Source: Gymnorhina tibicen | Taxonomy: Eukaryota > Chordata > Aves > Passeriformes > Artamidae | Assembly: GCA_013399875.1 (NCBI GenBank) | Contig: VXAZ01000995.1 | Location: 578,797 to 642,796, forward strand | Reading direction: 5' to 3' | Length of the DNA stretch: 64,000 bases | Part shown: one piece after another, positions 49,141 to 59,677 of the stretch | How the letters are laid out: the number at the start of each line of letters is the position of its first letter | Numbering within the stretch: position 1 is the stretch's first letter | Translations under genes and position numbers: made by a program | Notes under the pieces: generated by a model | The model's database searches: none | What the model was told of the DNA's origin: nothing | What the model saw: the letters and a program-made list of their open reading frames with translations, nothing else

Positions 49141-51914
49141 CTGTTTTACTAATCTTGGATGATTTTTCAATTTGTCTTAATCTTTCAAGCAAAATATGAT
49201 TAATTCAATCTTTCTTCAACATTTGTTCCCACTAGATACTGCAAGAAAACCTCTGACTTGGGAATTCTCCTTTTAGGGTAGTTTTTGAACTACAGATTAA
49301 AAAATTACTCAGTAGAATGCATAAAAAGTTGTTGGAGCACCACACAACTTTTCTTGCTCAGAGAAATGGCTAGAATACTGGGCTATAGCTGTGCTCCTCC
49401 TTCCATGGAATTTAAATATGTGTCTCTGGATCTAAAAGAAAGCTGAATATGAGGACACAAGGGATTATTCAGCCATGCTTGAGTGGACACAGGTCTGCAG
49501 GGCTGAGCAGCAGGGCAGAGCTCTTCTGATTTGGGCAGTATGGCTTAATTTAAGCATATGCTTTTGTGCATGAAGAGCTAGGAACCTACATTTTTAAGGG
49601 ATCAACTCTAATCTGTGACTTTGTTCAGGGCTCCAGGAAGCAGCAATCTATGTAGAGAAATGTTACTTATGCAAATCTTGATCAAATTAGTCAATTCATA
49701 CAGATGTGAGACAGTTAAAGTGCAGAAAGCTTCAATAAAATAAAGTGGAGTGTATTTATGGCAAAGAAGTTGAGAAGACCTAAGATCACTGGCCTGGAGT
49801 CAGCATAATATTTTTAGGAATAATCAGAAGTCAGGTCTTGGAAAAGGTGAGCTGAGACCTTTTACTTTTCACTGAAGCGATCGTGGATTTGGAGGTGTCC
49901 AAGAACTCCTGAGACCAGACCCATTGTTTAAGTTACTCTTCTCATGCTTCTTATTTAAAGGGAGATCTGGAATAAATTAAGGTTCAGAGAGTTTTGAAAA
50001 AACTAGATTCGCAAGCTGGTACTGCATTAAAATTGGGAGTCTGCAATGAGACGAAGAGCTGCAGTCTGGCACTACAGGGAGATGGAGGATATGAAGAAGA
50101 GGTCCAGTAAAAAGAACCAGCTGCAATATGTACATTTTCAACGGAGAATGTGTGTTCTAATGAATAGAAGAGTATCTATAGGGATTTTTCTGATCTGTGG
50201 TTCATTACTCATATTCCCTCCTCAGATTTCACCCATACTGACAATAAATTTAGTAGGAAGACCAAAGAATCTTGTATTTGTTAAAGTTTCATGCCATCAT
50301 CAACATATTCTGCTCTAAGACTTAAGTAACTTCTCCCCATTGCAAATAATAGTTTCCATACTTTCAATACCTCGAGGGAGTTTGAAAATGACTAATTGAT
50401 GGTTTTTCCCTGCTTTAAATCATTACTGTATTTTGGACTTAGAAATGTATGGCTAAGTCAGCCAGTTGTCAAGTGAGGAACTAGTCTCCCCAGCGCCAAC
50501 AGTAAATTCTCCAGTTTGCTCAGCAACCAGTTGAACAAGCTCCTCAATATTTAACCATGTCAGTTGTAAGCAGGCAGATTCTTTGCCTATGTTGTTTTCT
50601 CAGGAGAGTCTAAACCTTCCTTGTCAAAATATGTGTTACAATGGACATTCATCTGCCTCCCTCCTAATGATGAAGTTTTTCACATTGTGTAAGACAACGC
50701 CTGCTGTCATGCATCCATTAAAACCCCATCCACAGAGCCATGTATAGAGCAGCGTGGCTGGCTAGGAGTTGCAAACTTCTAAGGAACTTGTTTGTTGTGA
50801 TGTGGGGTTTTTTTCCCTCTCTTGAGTGTTGGATGCATAATATTTCCAGGTAACTCTGACTACTGTGTGATATTTAATCACCTCCACTGCCTCCCAGTAA
50901 TCACTTTTATTGCATTATGCTAGTCAGCATATTCTGTGCACTTTAATATACATGAGGTTGAGGGAGGAATATTTTTAACTGAAGGCTTTACAGAAAATTT
51001 TGCATTTATTGATTTCTGTTAAAAAAAAAGCAAACTTATTCTTAGAAAATCGATGAAAATGATTGCTGTGGCCATATTTGTTCAAACAAACAAATAATAC
51101 AGTATAATGACAACGCTATCTCTCATTTCCACATTTCACCTGGAGAAGGAAAACATTTGATCTGGAAAGCCTGTGTACTATTTCAGTCTGCAGTAATATC
51201 TTTTATTCATGTGTATTAAAAAAATATGCAAAGAGTTTGTACAAGTTGGATGGGGGGAAAAAAAGTTTGACAAAAATAAAACAAATTCATCCAAACAAGC
51301 ATTGCAAATTTGGGACTTCTGGGGCCAACCTGGCAGAGGCAGTCTTGCTATCCTTCTTTGGATATATACTGGAAATTTTATATGTATAATTTTTCAGAAA
51401 TAAATTTTTTGCATTCCAGACAAAGCTTTTCACGGGAAAACTGTGCCATGCATATAGAGCAACGCTTACACAGCTGATGATTGCAAATCATCCATTCTCA
51501 GTGTTTACCTATTAAAAACTATGGTAAAAAAGGAATAAAAGGAACTTATGAATTCAAATCAGGTAGCTCCTCTGGCTTCCTATAACACTGTACATGCTTT
51601 TTCCGAGCTTTGTGAACACAGGAATTGCTCATTCAAAACTATGTTCACAGAATGAAAATCACAATCAAAATGTAATTATTGATATAAAAACAAGAATCTG
51701 CTTCATTGCAACACATTTTCTTATCTGAGACTGTACATGTCTCACGATACATTGCATTGCAGCACAACTAGCTCAACATGTCACTGTCACATGGCCACCA
51801 ATTAAGAAGGATTCTTGGCATGAATGATGTTCTGCCCGAGGCCAGGTCACTGTCTGATGTAAAAGATTGGAGCTTCGGGGCACTGGCGGTTCTGATCCTC
51901 TGTTCCGTACAAAC

Positions 51915-52022
51915 TGAACGAGCTGATCATTACAGAAACCTTATGAGCCAAGGCGCTGTTATCATCTCCATTTTACATATGGGGATTGAGGTGCAGTCAA
52001 AAGATGTCTTTGAATGTTCACA
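51915..52022 (-). mobile_element. MIR SINE relic (minus strand)
   Basis: ACCTTATGAGCCAAGGCGC, then TTATCATCTCCATTTTACAT, then ATGGGGATTGAGGTGCAG match the reverse complement of the MIR core (CCTATGAGGTAGGTAC, TTATTATCCCCATTTTACAG, ATGAGGAAACTGAGGCACAG). The final TTCACA may correspond to AAGGTCACA. MIRs predate the bird-mammal split and survive in birds as short relics, which fits the strong decay. It contributes the end of an 82-codon plus-strand frame (51778-52026). Confidence 0.8.
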
Positions 52023-53501
52023 ATGAAAAATCTAGAGTCTGATTCTTTTCTGAAGGCTTAAAGTTTTTCACTACTTTACACATTCCCAGCACAGTTCTCA
52101 TTGACTTAAACTTGGCTTACCTGCAGTTACACTCCATATTACCAGCAAGCCCATTTGTGGTGTCAACAGAGTGTTATAACAGCAACACACCCCTGATCAT
52201 AAATCACAGATGAAGGAATAAGCTTGCTTTCTCCGTGGAGGAAAAAAAGTCTTCTATTTTTAAACAATAGAATGATTTTGATGCATCTTTTAACTAACCA
52301 AAAGTAGCATCTTGACAATTTTAATGGACTAATTATACACTGATGGTCATCTAGAAATGTGCTCATTTTCAGGTCGTTATGTCCTGACAACTCTAAGAGT
52401 TATCAGCTGGAAAATTGGCATGCAAACACAGAATTTCAATCACTAAACCCCTGCAGAACTGGATTTGACTATCCTGAGGTTCTGCCTGCAGTGTCAAGGG
52501 AGATAAAAGGTTTTTGATTCTCTAGGTGTAGGATCCAGTCAGTGTCCTGATTAGTTCTGCTAAAGCAAAAACCTTTCCAATATATTAAAATGCACAATCA
52601 GAGCCCTGAGAATCTCAGAGATTAACAGTAGTTCACAAGGGTTCATACTGACCTTTGTTTCAGTCTCAATTTGCATGAGTTTGCAACGTCTGCATTTTGC
52701 TTTGTGTTTCTGGTTGGAAACCTTGAATCCCCTTGCCAGAGCCTGGAGATGGTGAGAGTGCTCATCTTAACCCCACTGTGGCATCCACAGCATAGCTGCC
52801 AGTATCACTTATGCGTGAAACCAGTCCTGACAAATAATGTTGCTTTAAGCCTCTTGACAGTGTTCTTCCCATGAAATATTGTCCCTGTGAGGGCTCAAGC
52901 CAATCCTTCTGGCTTTGTGTCTGCCTATTAAGTCTGGTGCAGAGATGTCTCCTAACAAGTTCCAAGGCAGCTCCTGGTTAGTAACACCTTTATGGTCCTA
53001 CCTGCAGTATTCCCATCTACCCCACCACAATATCTTCAGCACCTTCAGGAAGAAAAATGAGTTTCCAGAGACAGCCCTTGTGAGACACTGACATATTCGT
53101 TCACATTCTTCTACTGAAGTACCTGCCTTCAGGTGACAGCTGCTTTCCAGTTTACTATAGCAAATACAGACGGTGGTGGAGGGCTCTTGTATATCCTAAT
53201 GTCCCCAAAGCCCAAGTGGGGCTTTGCACAGCTGTCTCCTGATTCTGCCAGTGTGCAGCATCCTTTCATGACCCATTCAGGCAGTGCCATGGAACTTCGC
53301 AGCCTTCATATTCAACAGAACCTTCAAACCACAACAATTTCTTCAGAGGGGAAACAGGACACAGAGGAAAGTCCCAGCAAGCATCCACAGTGAGTCTGGG
53401 GCTCACAAGATGTTGCCTGGTGTTGCCTGGCTGCCCTCTGACCAGATGCCGACTCCTGTGTGCCCCTATTTAGGGGGTGCCGCTGCAGGGCAAGGTGTGG
53501 T
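52023..53501. other. Unique noncoding DNA
   Basis: No gene recognised. 52080-52140 has a decayed CTCATTGACTTAAAC motif that could be more old repeat. 53100-53500 rises in G and C toward the LTR. GTTGCCTG is repeated at about 53413-53430. Open frames of 76-86 codons on the plus strand have no family resemblance. Confidence 0.5.
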
Positions 53502-53999
53502 TGTCTCACACTGAGGTGAGGCGGCTCCAGGAGAGAAACGAGCGAGGTACATGGAAAAAGAGGCTCAGGAGGCGAAGGGCTGTGGGAGGGGGTCTCCCCC
53601 GTAGTCTCCGTTTATTGGGGGTGAGGTAAACAGATCCTGGAAAGAGAGGTAGAGGGAGAGCTCCGGAAACTGAGGGTCTGTGCAAGAGTTCTTAAGGGGA
53701 GGTAAACTGGGAGGGCTCGAGGGTCCTGACCAACAGGGACACAGGTACAGGGAGGGCACAGGGGTTCAGGGTCCAATATAATTTTCAAAGGGGAGGGTAA
53801 AATGTATAACAACCAATGAAACGTCAAATGTAACAGAACCTTCTGGAGAAGTGGGTAGGTCTCAGACCTTGGTCTCGCCCTCGGGATCATGCCCTACGGA
53901 GGATCTCCGAACCTCCGAGGTGGAGTCCTCATGACTGACAGCCGCAATGACCGAGGCTGAACCCACCACAAGAAGACGATCCTGTCTGGGTGTCCCTCA
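53502..53999 (-). mobile_element. Solo long terminal repeat of an endogenous retrovirus (minus strand)
   Basis: A GC- and CpG-rich block of about 498 bp (17 CpG by my count) stands out sharply from CpG-poor flanks. On the plus strand it starts TGTCTCACACTGAGG and ends GGTGTCCCTCA. Read on the minus strand it begins TGAGGGACAC and ends GTGTGAGACA, the TG...CA ends of an LTR with a weak inverted repeat. Possible 5-bp target duplications flank it: GTGGT (53497-53501) and GTAGT (54000-54004), one mismatch. The minus strand has a polyadenylation signal AATAAA (plus-strand TTTATT, 53611-53616). I see no tRNA primer-binding site beside the 3' edge and no polypurine tract beside the 5' edge, so internal genes appear to have been lost by LTR recombination. 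The retroviral genus is not determined, and the boundaries are inferred. Confidence 0.72.
53611..53616 (-). promoter_or_regulatory. LTR polyadenylation signal AATAAA
   Basis: Plus-strand TTTATT, which is AATAAA read in the LTR's direction, within CCCAATAAACGG. It lies about 110 bases from the LTR's 3' end, a usual place for the R-region signal. A TTAAGAA-like box at about 53688-53695 sits roughly 75 bases upstream and could be the TATA equivalent, but that is weaker. Confidence 0.6.
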
Positions 54000-56842
54000 G
54001 TAGTTTGGTTTGTGACTAAAAGATGTCCACCTTTGTCTCATATGAACCAACAAATGGGTTCAAGTGCAGGGGTCACAGAGCAAGACAGAGATTGTGACAG
54101 TTGCTGAGACGAGTCTTGGTATGCTGTGTCCTTTTCAGCAAAGACTTGAGAAGTTAGGGAGAAGGGGAAACAGGTTGAGAAGAAAGGCAATAAAGGGAGA
54201 AACCTCACCAATAAGGAATAAATAGGATTTCACAGATCAGAAGGGAAAGGTAAAGGAAGGTCATGATAAGTGTGGGCAGCATAGCCCTTCATTTGTACAT
54301 GTTGCTAGGTCCCTTTTTTCTCCTGGCAACTGCCTGTCTCCACAGAATGGCAAGGTAAGGTTACTTCAAAAATGAGAAATACCTCTAAATCTCTTTGAGT
54401 CTGTTAATCATATAATGTAGATTACAGCAGCCAGAAAGAAAATGTTGATTTAGATATTTGCAAAATAAAATATTTAGGATTTTTTTGATCCACAACTCTT
54501 AGAATGAAATTCAATAATATTGCCACAGTAAATTCACCTCATGAGTTCTAGTTCACTCCCAATCACATCATAAAACCACAGCTTGAGTTGGCATCACTCA
54601 GCAAAACAAACTTCCTTCATGAGGTGGAGTGGTAGAGGGAAGCAGCATGTATAGGTCTCCGAAGGGCCAAATAGGACATGGTGGCAGAGCTTACAGAGAC
54701 GCCTTTTCAGTTCCTGACTATGGTACCCTTGGCCACTAGCAGTCCCCTGATTCCCATACACATTAGAATTCGCCCACAAATTTGGAAAGAAGAAAAAAAG
54801 AGGAATGGAAAAAGTAATCTAATACAGTCCGATATTCTTTTTCATGTTACATTATCCTGCCAACTGATGCCATCAGTCACAGTTTTTAAGAAGCATGATG
54901 ACATTCTAAATGGTCTATGAATATTACTTTGAAATCGAGACTAATTCCTTGGATGAATTTTAACTTTACTTTCCACCTCCCCCACTTTTTTTTTTTAGAG
55001 AAAGCTCTGTCTCTCTCTCTCTCTTTCCCTCTCTCTTACTCAGGATTTCCATGGCCACTGACATCTCAGACTGCTGCAATTAAACTAGTGAAATAGCAGG
55101 TAGAAGTACTATAAGAAAGTTTCTGTATGGTATTTTAAAGCTTTATTGGAAAGTATTTTAGGCTGACTGAAAGATATAAGTGACCACAAAGCTACGTGGC
55201 AATATTTTTTACCTCTCTTCAGTAATTTTGAGCTATCAATTAATATAATGCTTCTGAAAGCAAGATTTTAATTGAACTATGTAAAAGGAGCATGACTTAT
55301 GCCAGGTATATGACACCACTCCAAATTAAATCCAAACCCAAAGAGCCCAAATCCAGGATGGAGGGCTTGCCGTTTAGCTTCTGTAAGCCCTCTGCCTTCC
55401 CATAAACCAAATATAGATGCTGAGGTTTGGGCATACACATCTGTCTATACATATATGCAAGATAGACACACAGGTTTATAAGGTATGATTTTAAGAAGGG
55501 TGGGCTCTTTCAATAATCAGTCTTTGATTTTGAATGCCTTGAAGCTAATTCACTGGCTGAATAGATTTTTCATATGAGCAAGGTATGACAGGAGAGAGTT
55601 TGCAAATTTTGTGTGCATGATCTGCAAATTGTTTGAACCACAAAGCATTTTACTGAGCAGGCAGTCTAATGTCTGGGTTGCTTTCTAAGGGCAAATATGC
55701 AGTAGGAATTTTCCTCTTTTGACACTGAGCAAATATAGAACTACGTTACTTACTTTATTGCAAACTACAGCCAGAGAGGATTTTATAGTATTTGCAGTTT
55801 GCTTGGGTGAGTGATAAGCTAACCCATTTCATAATTTTAAGCCTCACCTTTCTGCAGTGTTGCAGTGTGATCCATCCTTCTCTCCTGAGTGAGGCTGCCA
55901 GGCAGCACCATTTTTCAGATGTGACCTCTGTAGGTACACGTTCCTGCAGCAGTCCCACTTTGCCCCATATCACTCTTTGCATGTGGAGTCATTAGTTTTG
56001 ATGGAGGGCAGCAATTTGTCTCATGGATGCTGATGGACAGTCCATGCACTTGCATGTGTTTCTTTCAGGCAAATATTTGAAATATGCTGTCCTTCCCAGT
56101 CACTAGTCAACTTTTAAAGACACCTATCTTTGTTAAATCTAAATCTATTTCATCTGAGTGTACTCTCAGATACCAACTGATGGATAGGCCATTTTTTAAC
56201 ATTTAGCATGGGGTTGGCTTTTGTAACCTGTGCTTAGACATCTTAAGGTGACAAATTTAAATTTTTAAGTACTTATTTGGGAATAACAAAGAGTATATTA
56301 TTTCACGGCCTCAAACCTGTAGTAATTATTTGCACTGAAGGACTGAGTGAAGTTTTTTTAGAGGTCAGTATATATAAATAGAGAGTACATGATCCCTCTG
56401 GCCTTCAGTATCCCTTAAGAGCATGCAAACTGGCATAGATCCACTGAAAGCCTGGAATTGTTATTATTTACCTAATAGCTGAGCCACAAAGTCCCAAGTG
56501 AAATTAAAACCTAGCTTTCTTATAGACTCTAAGTGCAACGAGGCAGTTGTTCTCTGAAGAATGTCCCTGTTGATATATATGAGGAAAAGAAGAGAGATGT
56601 GCAGGCAGGCATAGAAGATAAAAGAGCCTTTCTCAGGTGACGCCTAAATTACCTGAGGCTTGGCACAGAGTCTTGTCCACTGGGCAATGCTGCCTCTTCG
56701 GTAACTTTGCCACTCTACACCAGTGCAAGACCTGATCTCATGAATCTGTTTCTACTCCCTCTTTATGTTCGTGCTGGGAAACTGATGTTCTCAATCATGT
56801 TGGTGGGAGCTGAAGGAAGGGAACATCTGGACAGGACCCTGG
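54000..56842. other. Unique noncoding DNA
   Basis: Right flank of the LTR. No gene recognised. 54160-54260 is purine-rich. A T11 run and CT microsatellite are listed separately at 54978-55036. Open frames are under 82 codons. Confidence 0.5.
54978..55036. repeat. T11 run and CT microsatellite
   Basis: CCCAC followed by eleven T (54986-54996), then GCTCTGTCTCTCTCTCTCTC and further CT-rich sequence to 55036. Simple repeat. Confidence 0.9.
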
Positions 56843-57070
56843 GGTCACAGGATAATCTAGGTTGGCATGGGCCTCAGTAGGTCTCTAGCTCAACCTGCTG
56901 CTCAGACTCGGGTCATCCGTGAGACCAAGTTGTTCAGTGCTTTTTCCATTTTTGTCTTGAAAACCTCCAAGATCAGCAACTGTACATCCTGCCTGGAACA
57001 GCAACTGTTCCACTGCCTGGCTGTCCTCGTAGAGAAGTTTATTCCAATATTCATCTGGAGCTGGTGTTTG
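56843..57070 (-). mobile_element. CR1 LINE, 3'-end fragment (minus strand)
   Basis: The plus strand reads GTCACAGGATAATCTAGGTTG, GGGCCTCAGTAGGTCTC, CTCAACCTGCTGCTCAGAC, TTGAAAACCTCCAAGATC, TGTTCCACTGCCTGGCTG and AGAAGTTTATTCC. The order is the reverse complement of a CR1 tail of the subgroup with a CTGCTCA...GTCA motif. Moderately diverged and 5'-truncated. Small open frames over it (60-74 codons, both strands) are element-derived. Confidence 0.88.
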
Positions 57071-59089
57071 CACGTAAATTTCATTTGGTAACAAAGTTGA
57101 AAGATTAAAGAATGAGAAACATTGAATGCAGTTTCCTTAAGGATTTCAGAATTTGAGTATTTTTAGGGCTAAATTCATGAGGGGATAGAACATGTGACCT
57201 GGGACAGATCTGATTGCAGTGGGGAGATTGTACATGTTCTTGGACATGTGCCTGGAGAAAGTGGGGACAGGCCTAATTCTTAACTACTGCACTCAGCAGG
57301 GTACAGAAGTGCCAGAACTGTGCAGGACTAAACTACCTATGGGACCAGATGAGTTTCAGAGACAACAATCTACCATCCAGCCCGAGAGGCAGAACCTAGT
57401 ACCTCAGATGCATCCTGAAAGTAGTGTGACCATGCAGCTTTCAGACCCTGAGAAAGCATCTCTGAATTAGGGTTGTACCTGCCCAAATATAAGCTGTCAC
57501 TGGGCTCGGCTTCACTGTGCAAAATACTCTTCCTTTTACAGCGCACCAGAACTGCAAAATTCAGTAACGCAAGCATCCCTAAGAGATGAGCATGAAAAAT
57601 GCCTACTAGTGGTGGCTAAAGGAATATTTAAATCACAGAATTAACACCCAGAGTACTCAAGAGCCCAAAGCCCTGTGCTGAGTCATGCAAATATAGGTTT
57701 GAAGCCTGGCTCTCCCACACCACAGAATAACCCCTCTGAACTGGCCTCATTGGCAGAAGCATAGTCCCTTCTGAGTCTTGTGGTTAGTACTTGAATCTCA
57801 TTATGAGGGTAGCCTTGCATTTCCTGTTTTTAAAATTTAATTTAAAAGAAACCAAATTTAACGGAAACATTTTGTTCCAGGCTGAATAAACCTTTTGTTT
57901 CAACCAGAAAGACTGTTATACAAACCAAGTGGAATCCTGAAAATGATAATTTCAGAATGCTCCAAAACAACAGAGCATGTCCATGTGGTGATGAATTTTT
58001 GTGTAACAGCTGAAGAACTGAAAAATCAGTTCGTTTCACAGATTTTAGCCTCTGTCTCCTTGAAATATAAATTAACTTCAGATCAAAGGATAATATTGAA
58101 AAGTATTAGTCCCAAAATAAGTTTTCAAGAATATATGGCTCTGCCAAAACCATTAGCTAGAGTGGGCATTACTTAGCCCACACTGTAAATGATGTGTGCA
58201 GGTACACCAGATAGTAGTAAAATATAGAAACATGAGGACTAGATTAGTATTAATGAGAGGTCTAACCTTTTAATTCTTTATTTCTCTAGTTAACCACTCT
58301 GTACATTAATGACAATGGAATATTTTATTATCATCTTCTACTACCTATGTTCACTTAATGCACTCATCATTCTTTCATCTAAAAGTAATTGTTTTCATAC
58401 ACATGTGGTTTGCTGAGTGTTGAAATAACAGTCAAGCAACACTGATTTGCCTCTCCCCAGTTTTATTCCCCTTTGTAAAATTAGAAAGGGGAAAAAATTA
58501 GATTTGCCCTTTGTTTCAGGGCAAATCCAAAGCATTATATTTTCTGACAGCTTGTGTCATATGACTCTTACACTGGGGCCCATAGAGCCTATACAGTCCA
58601 GTGAGGGGTCTGATGGGAACCAGTTACTGTCTGGTTGGTCTACAGTGGCACTCTGCATGCTAGGACAGAGCTTGACATCTTTCCTCTCAGAAGAGTGAGA
58701 GGATTTTTTAGGGCTCATGGTTTGAATGGCAGCCATCAGTTTTTGACCTCACTGGAGAGTATTCAGAATCTCTTTGCCCATTCTCATCACATCATCACCA
58801 GAATGAGGGGTTTGCACTGGCCCCTTTTAGCTGGTCCCCAGCCCCCGATCCATGTCTCTGTCCTGCTTTGCGTAATGCATCAGGAGATGCAGGTCTGTTA
58901 TGAAAGACAAAACGTGGATTATATGAGAAATTACTTAAAATTCTATTTATTAGAGCTAATATTATGAAAATAGCACAGCTAACCACACAGCCTTTCAGAT
59001 TCTGGGAGCCCTGAGTGGTGCAAGACTGAACAGGACTCTGTTCTGCATGCCCTGCAGATCCAGGTAAGTTATGGATGACCCATGCCTGG
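57071..59089. other. Unique or unrecognised noncoding DNA
   Basis: No gene recognised. 57860-57910 (GGAAACATTTTGTTCCAGG and CCTTTTGTTTCAACC) has an inverted CATTTTGTTTC-like pattern reminiscent of old sauropsid repeats. It opens a 93-codon plus frame (57895-58176) of fairly protein-like composition but no recognisable family. 58440-58970 has several short frames without support. Confidence 0.45.
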
Positions 59090-59215
59090 AAGTGTTTAAG
59101 ACTGGGTTGGATAGAGCTGGTCTAGTGGAAGGTGTCCCTGTCCATGGCAGAGGAGTTGGAATGAGATGATCTTTAAGATCCCTTCAAAAACAAATCATTC
59201 TAGGATTCTATGATT
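59090..59215 (+). mobile_element. CR1 LINE, 3'-end fragment
   Basis: Plus orientation: GCCTGGAAGTGTTTAAGAC, GGTTGGATAGAGCTGGTCTAG, GGTGTCCCTGTCCATGGC, GATGATCTTTAAGATCCCTTC, ending CATTCTAGGATTCTATGATT. A well-preserved CR1 terminus with the octamer repeat. Severely 5'-truncated. Confidence 0.96.
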
Positions 59216-59642
59216 GCAGGGTTTCTCAGATATTTTTGTTCAAGTTACTGTAGGATTTTCTGAGAAGGAAACAACTCTGCTTGTCATTTTTGCAGTCCAA
59301 AAGAAAGGATTTTCCCACGAGAACTTCTTGCTGTACTGTAAGAGAAAGGCAAGGCCAGGCAGGCGGTGAGGGGGCCAGTACCCACCAGAGCTGCCCACGG
59401 GTTCCTGTGGCACAGTGCCCTGGCAGCAGCTGTCTTGCAGCCAGGGATGTGGGCAGCACAGCCAGGCCTGAGGACCACGCCTGTGCCTGGGCACACTCAG
59501 GCCAGCTGTGCTGTGGATCACTGACTCTTCCATGTACAATGGCCCTCCTCTCAGGATCACTACTCCTTGCTGTCTGCATCCCTCAGGGTGGGTGAAGCTG
59601 CAATGCCCAAATGTTATTGCCTGTATAAGACAATAAGACAAT
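59216..59642. other. GC-rich patch beside a CR1 tail
   Basis: 59345-59600 is clearly richer in G and C than its surroundings (GGCAGGCGGTGAGGGGGCC and similar) but has few CpG. Long frames are open at once on both strands (minus 59240-59641, 133 codons; minus 59226-59579, 117; plus 59281-59595, 104). That is what loss of AT-rich stop codons gives by composition alone. I recognise no protein in any of them. Confidence 0.5.
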
Positions 59643-59677
59643 TTTCTTTCTTTTTTTTTCTTTTTTTTTTTCTTTTA
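59643..59677. repeat. T-rich low-complexity tract
   Basis: Runs of T interrupted by single C residues (TTTCTTTCTTTTTTTTTC then T11 and C). Simple repeat, or a decayed poly-A on the minus strand without a recognisable retroelement. Confidence 0.85.

Larger units (their letters stand above)
46758..51914. other. Unique noncoding DNA
   Basis: No gene or transposon recognised apart from simple repeats at 48770-48804 and 49101-49140. All open frames are under 95 codons without recognisable content. 51580-51900 has more CpG than its surroundings and runs into the MIR relic that follows. Confidence 0.5.

Noticed and set aside
53400..53501. Search for a retroviral primer-binding site or internal genes beside the LTR
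   Set aside because: The bases beyond the LTR's 3' edge do not begin with a TGG-type primer-binding site, and no retroviral reading frame is seen, so a provirus is not supported.
57895..58176. Plus-strand frame of 93 codons with protein-like composition
   Set aside because: Starts in sequence resembling an old repeat, with no splice or promoter context and no recognised family.
59240..59641. Minus-strand frame of 133 codons
   Set aside because: Sits in a GC-rich patch where three frames are open at once. No conserved residues or domain are visible.
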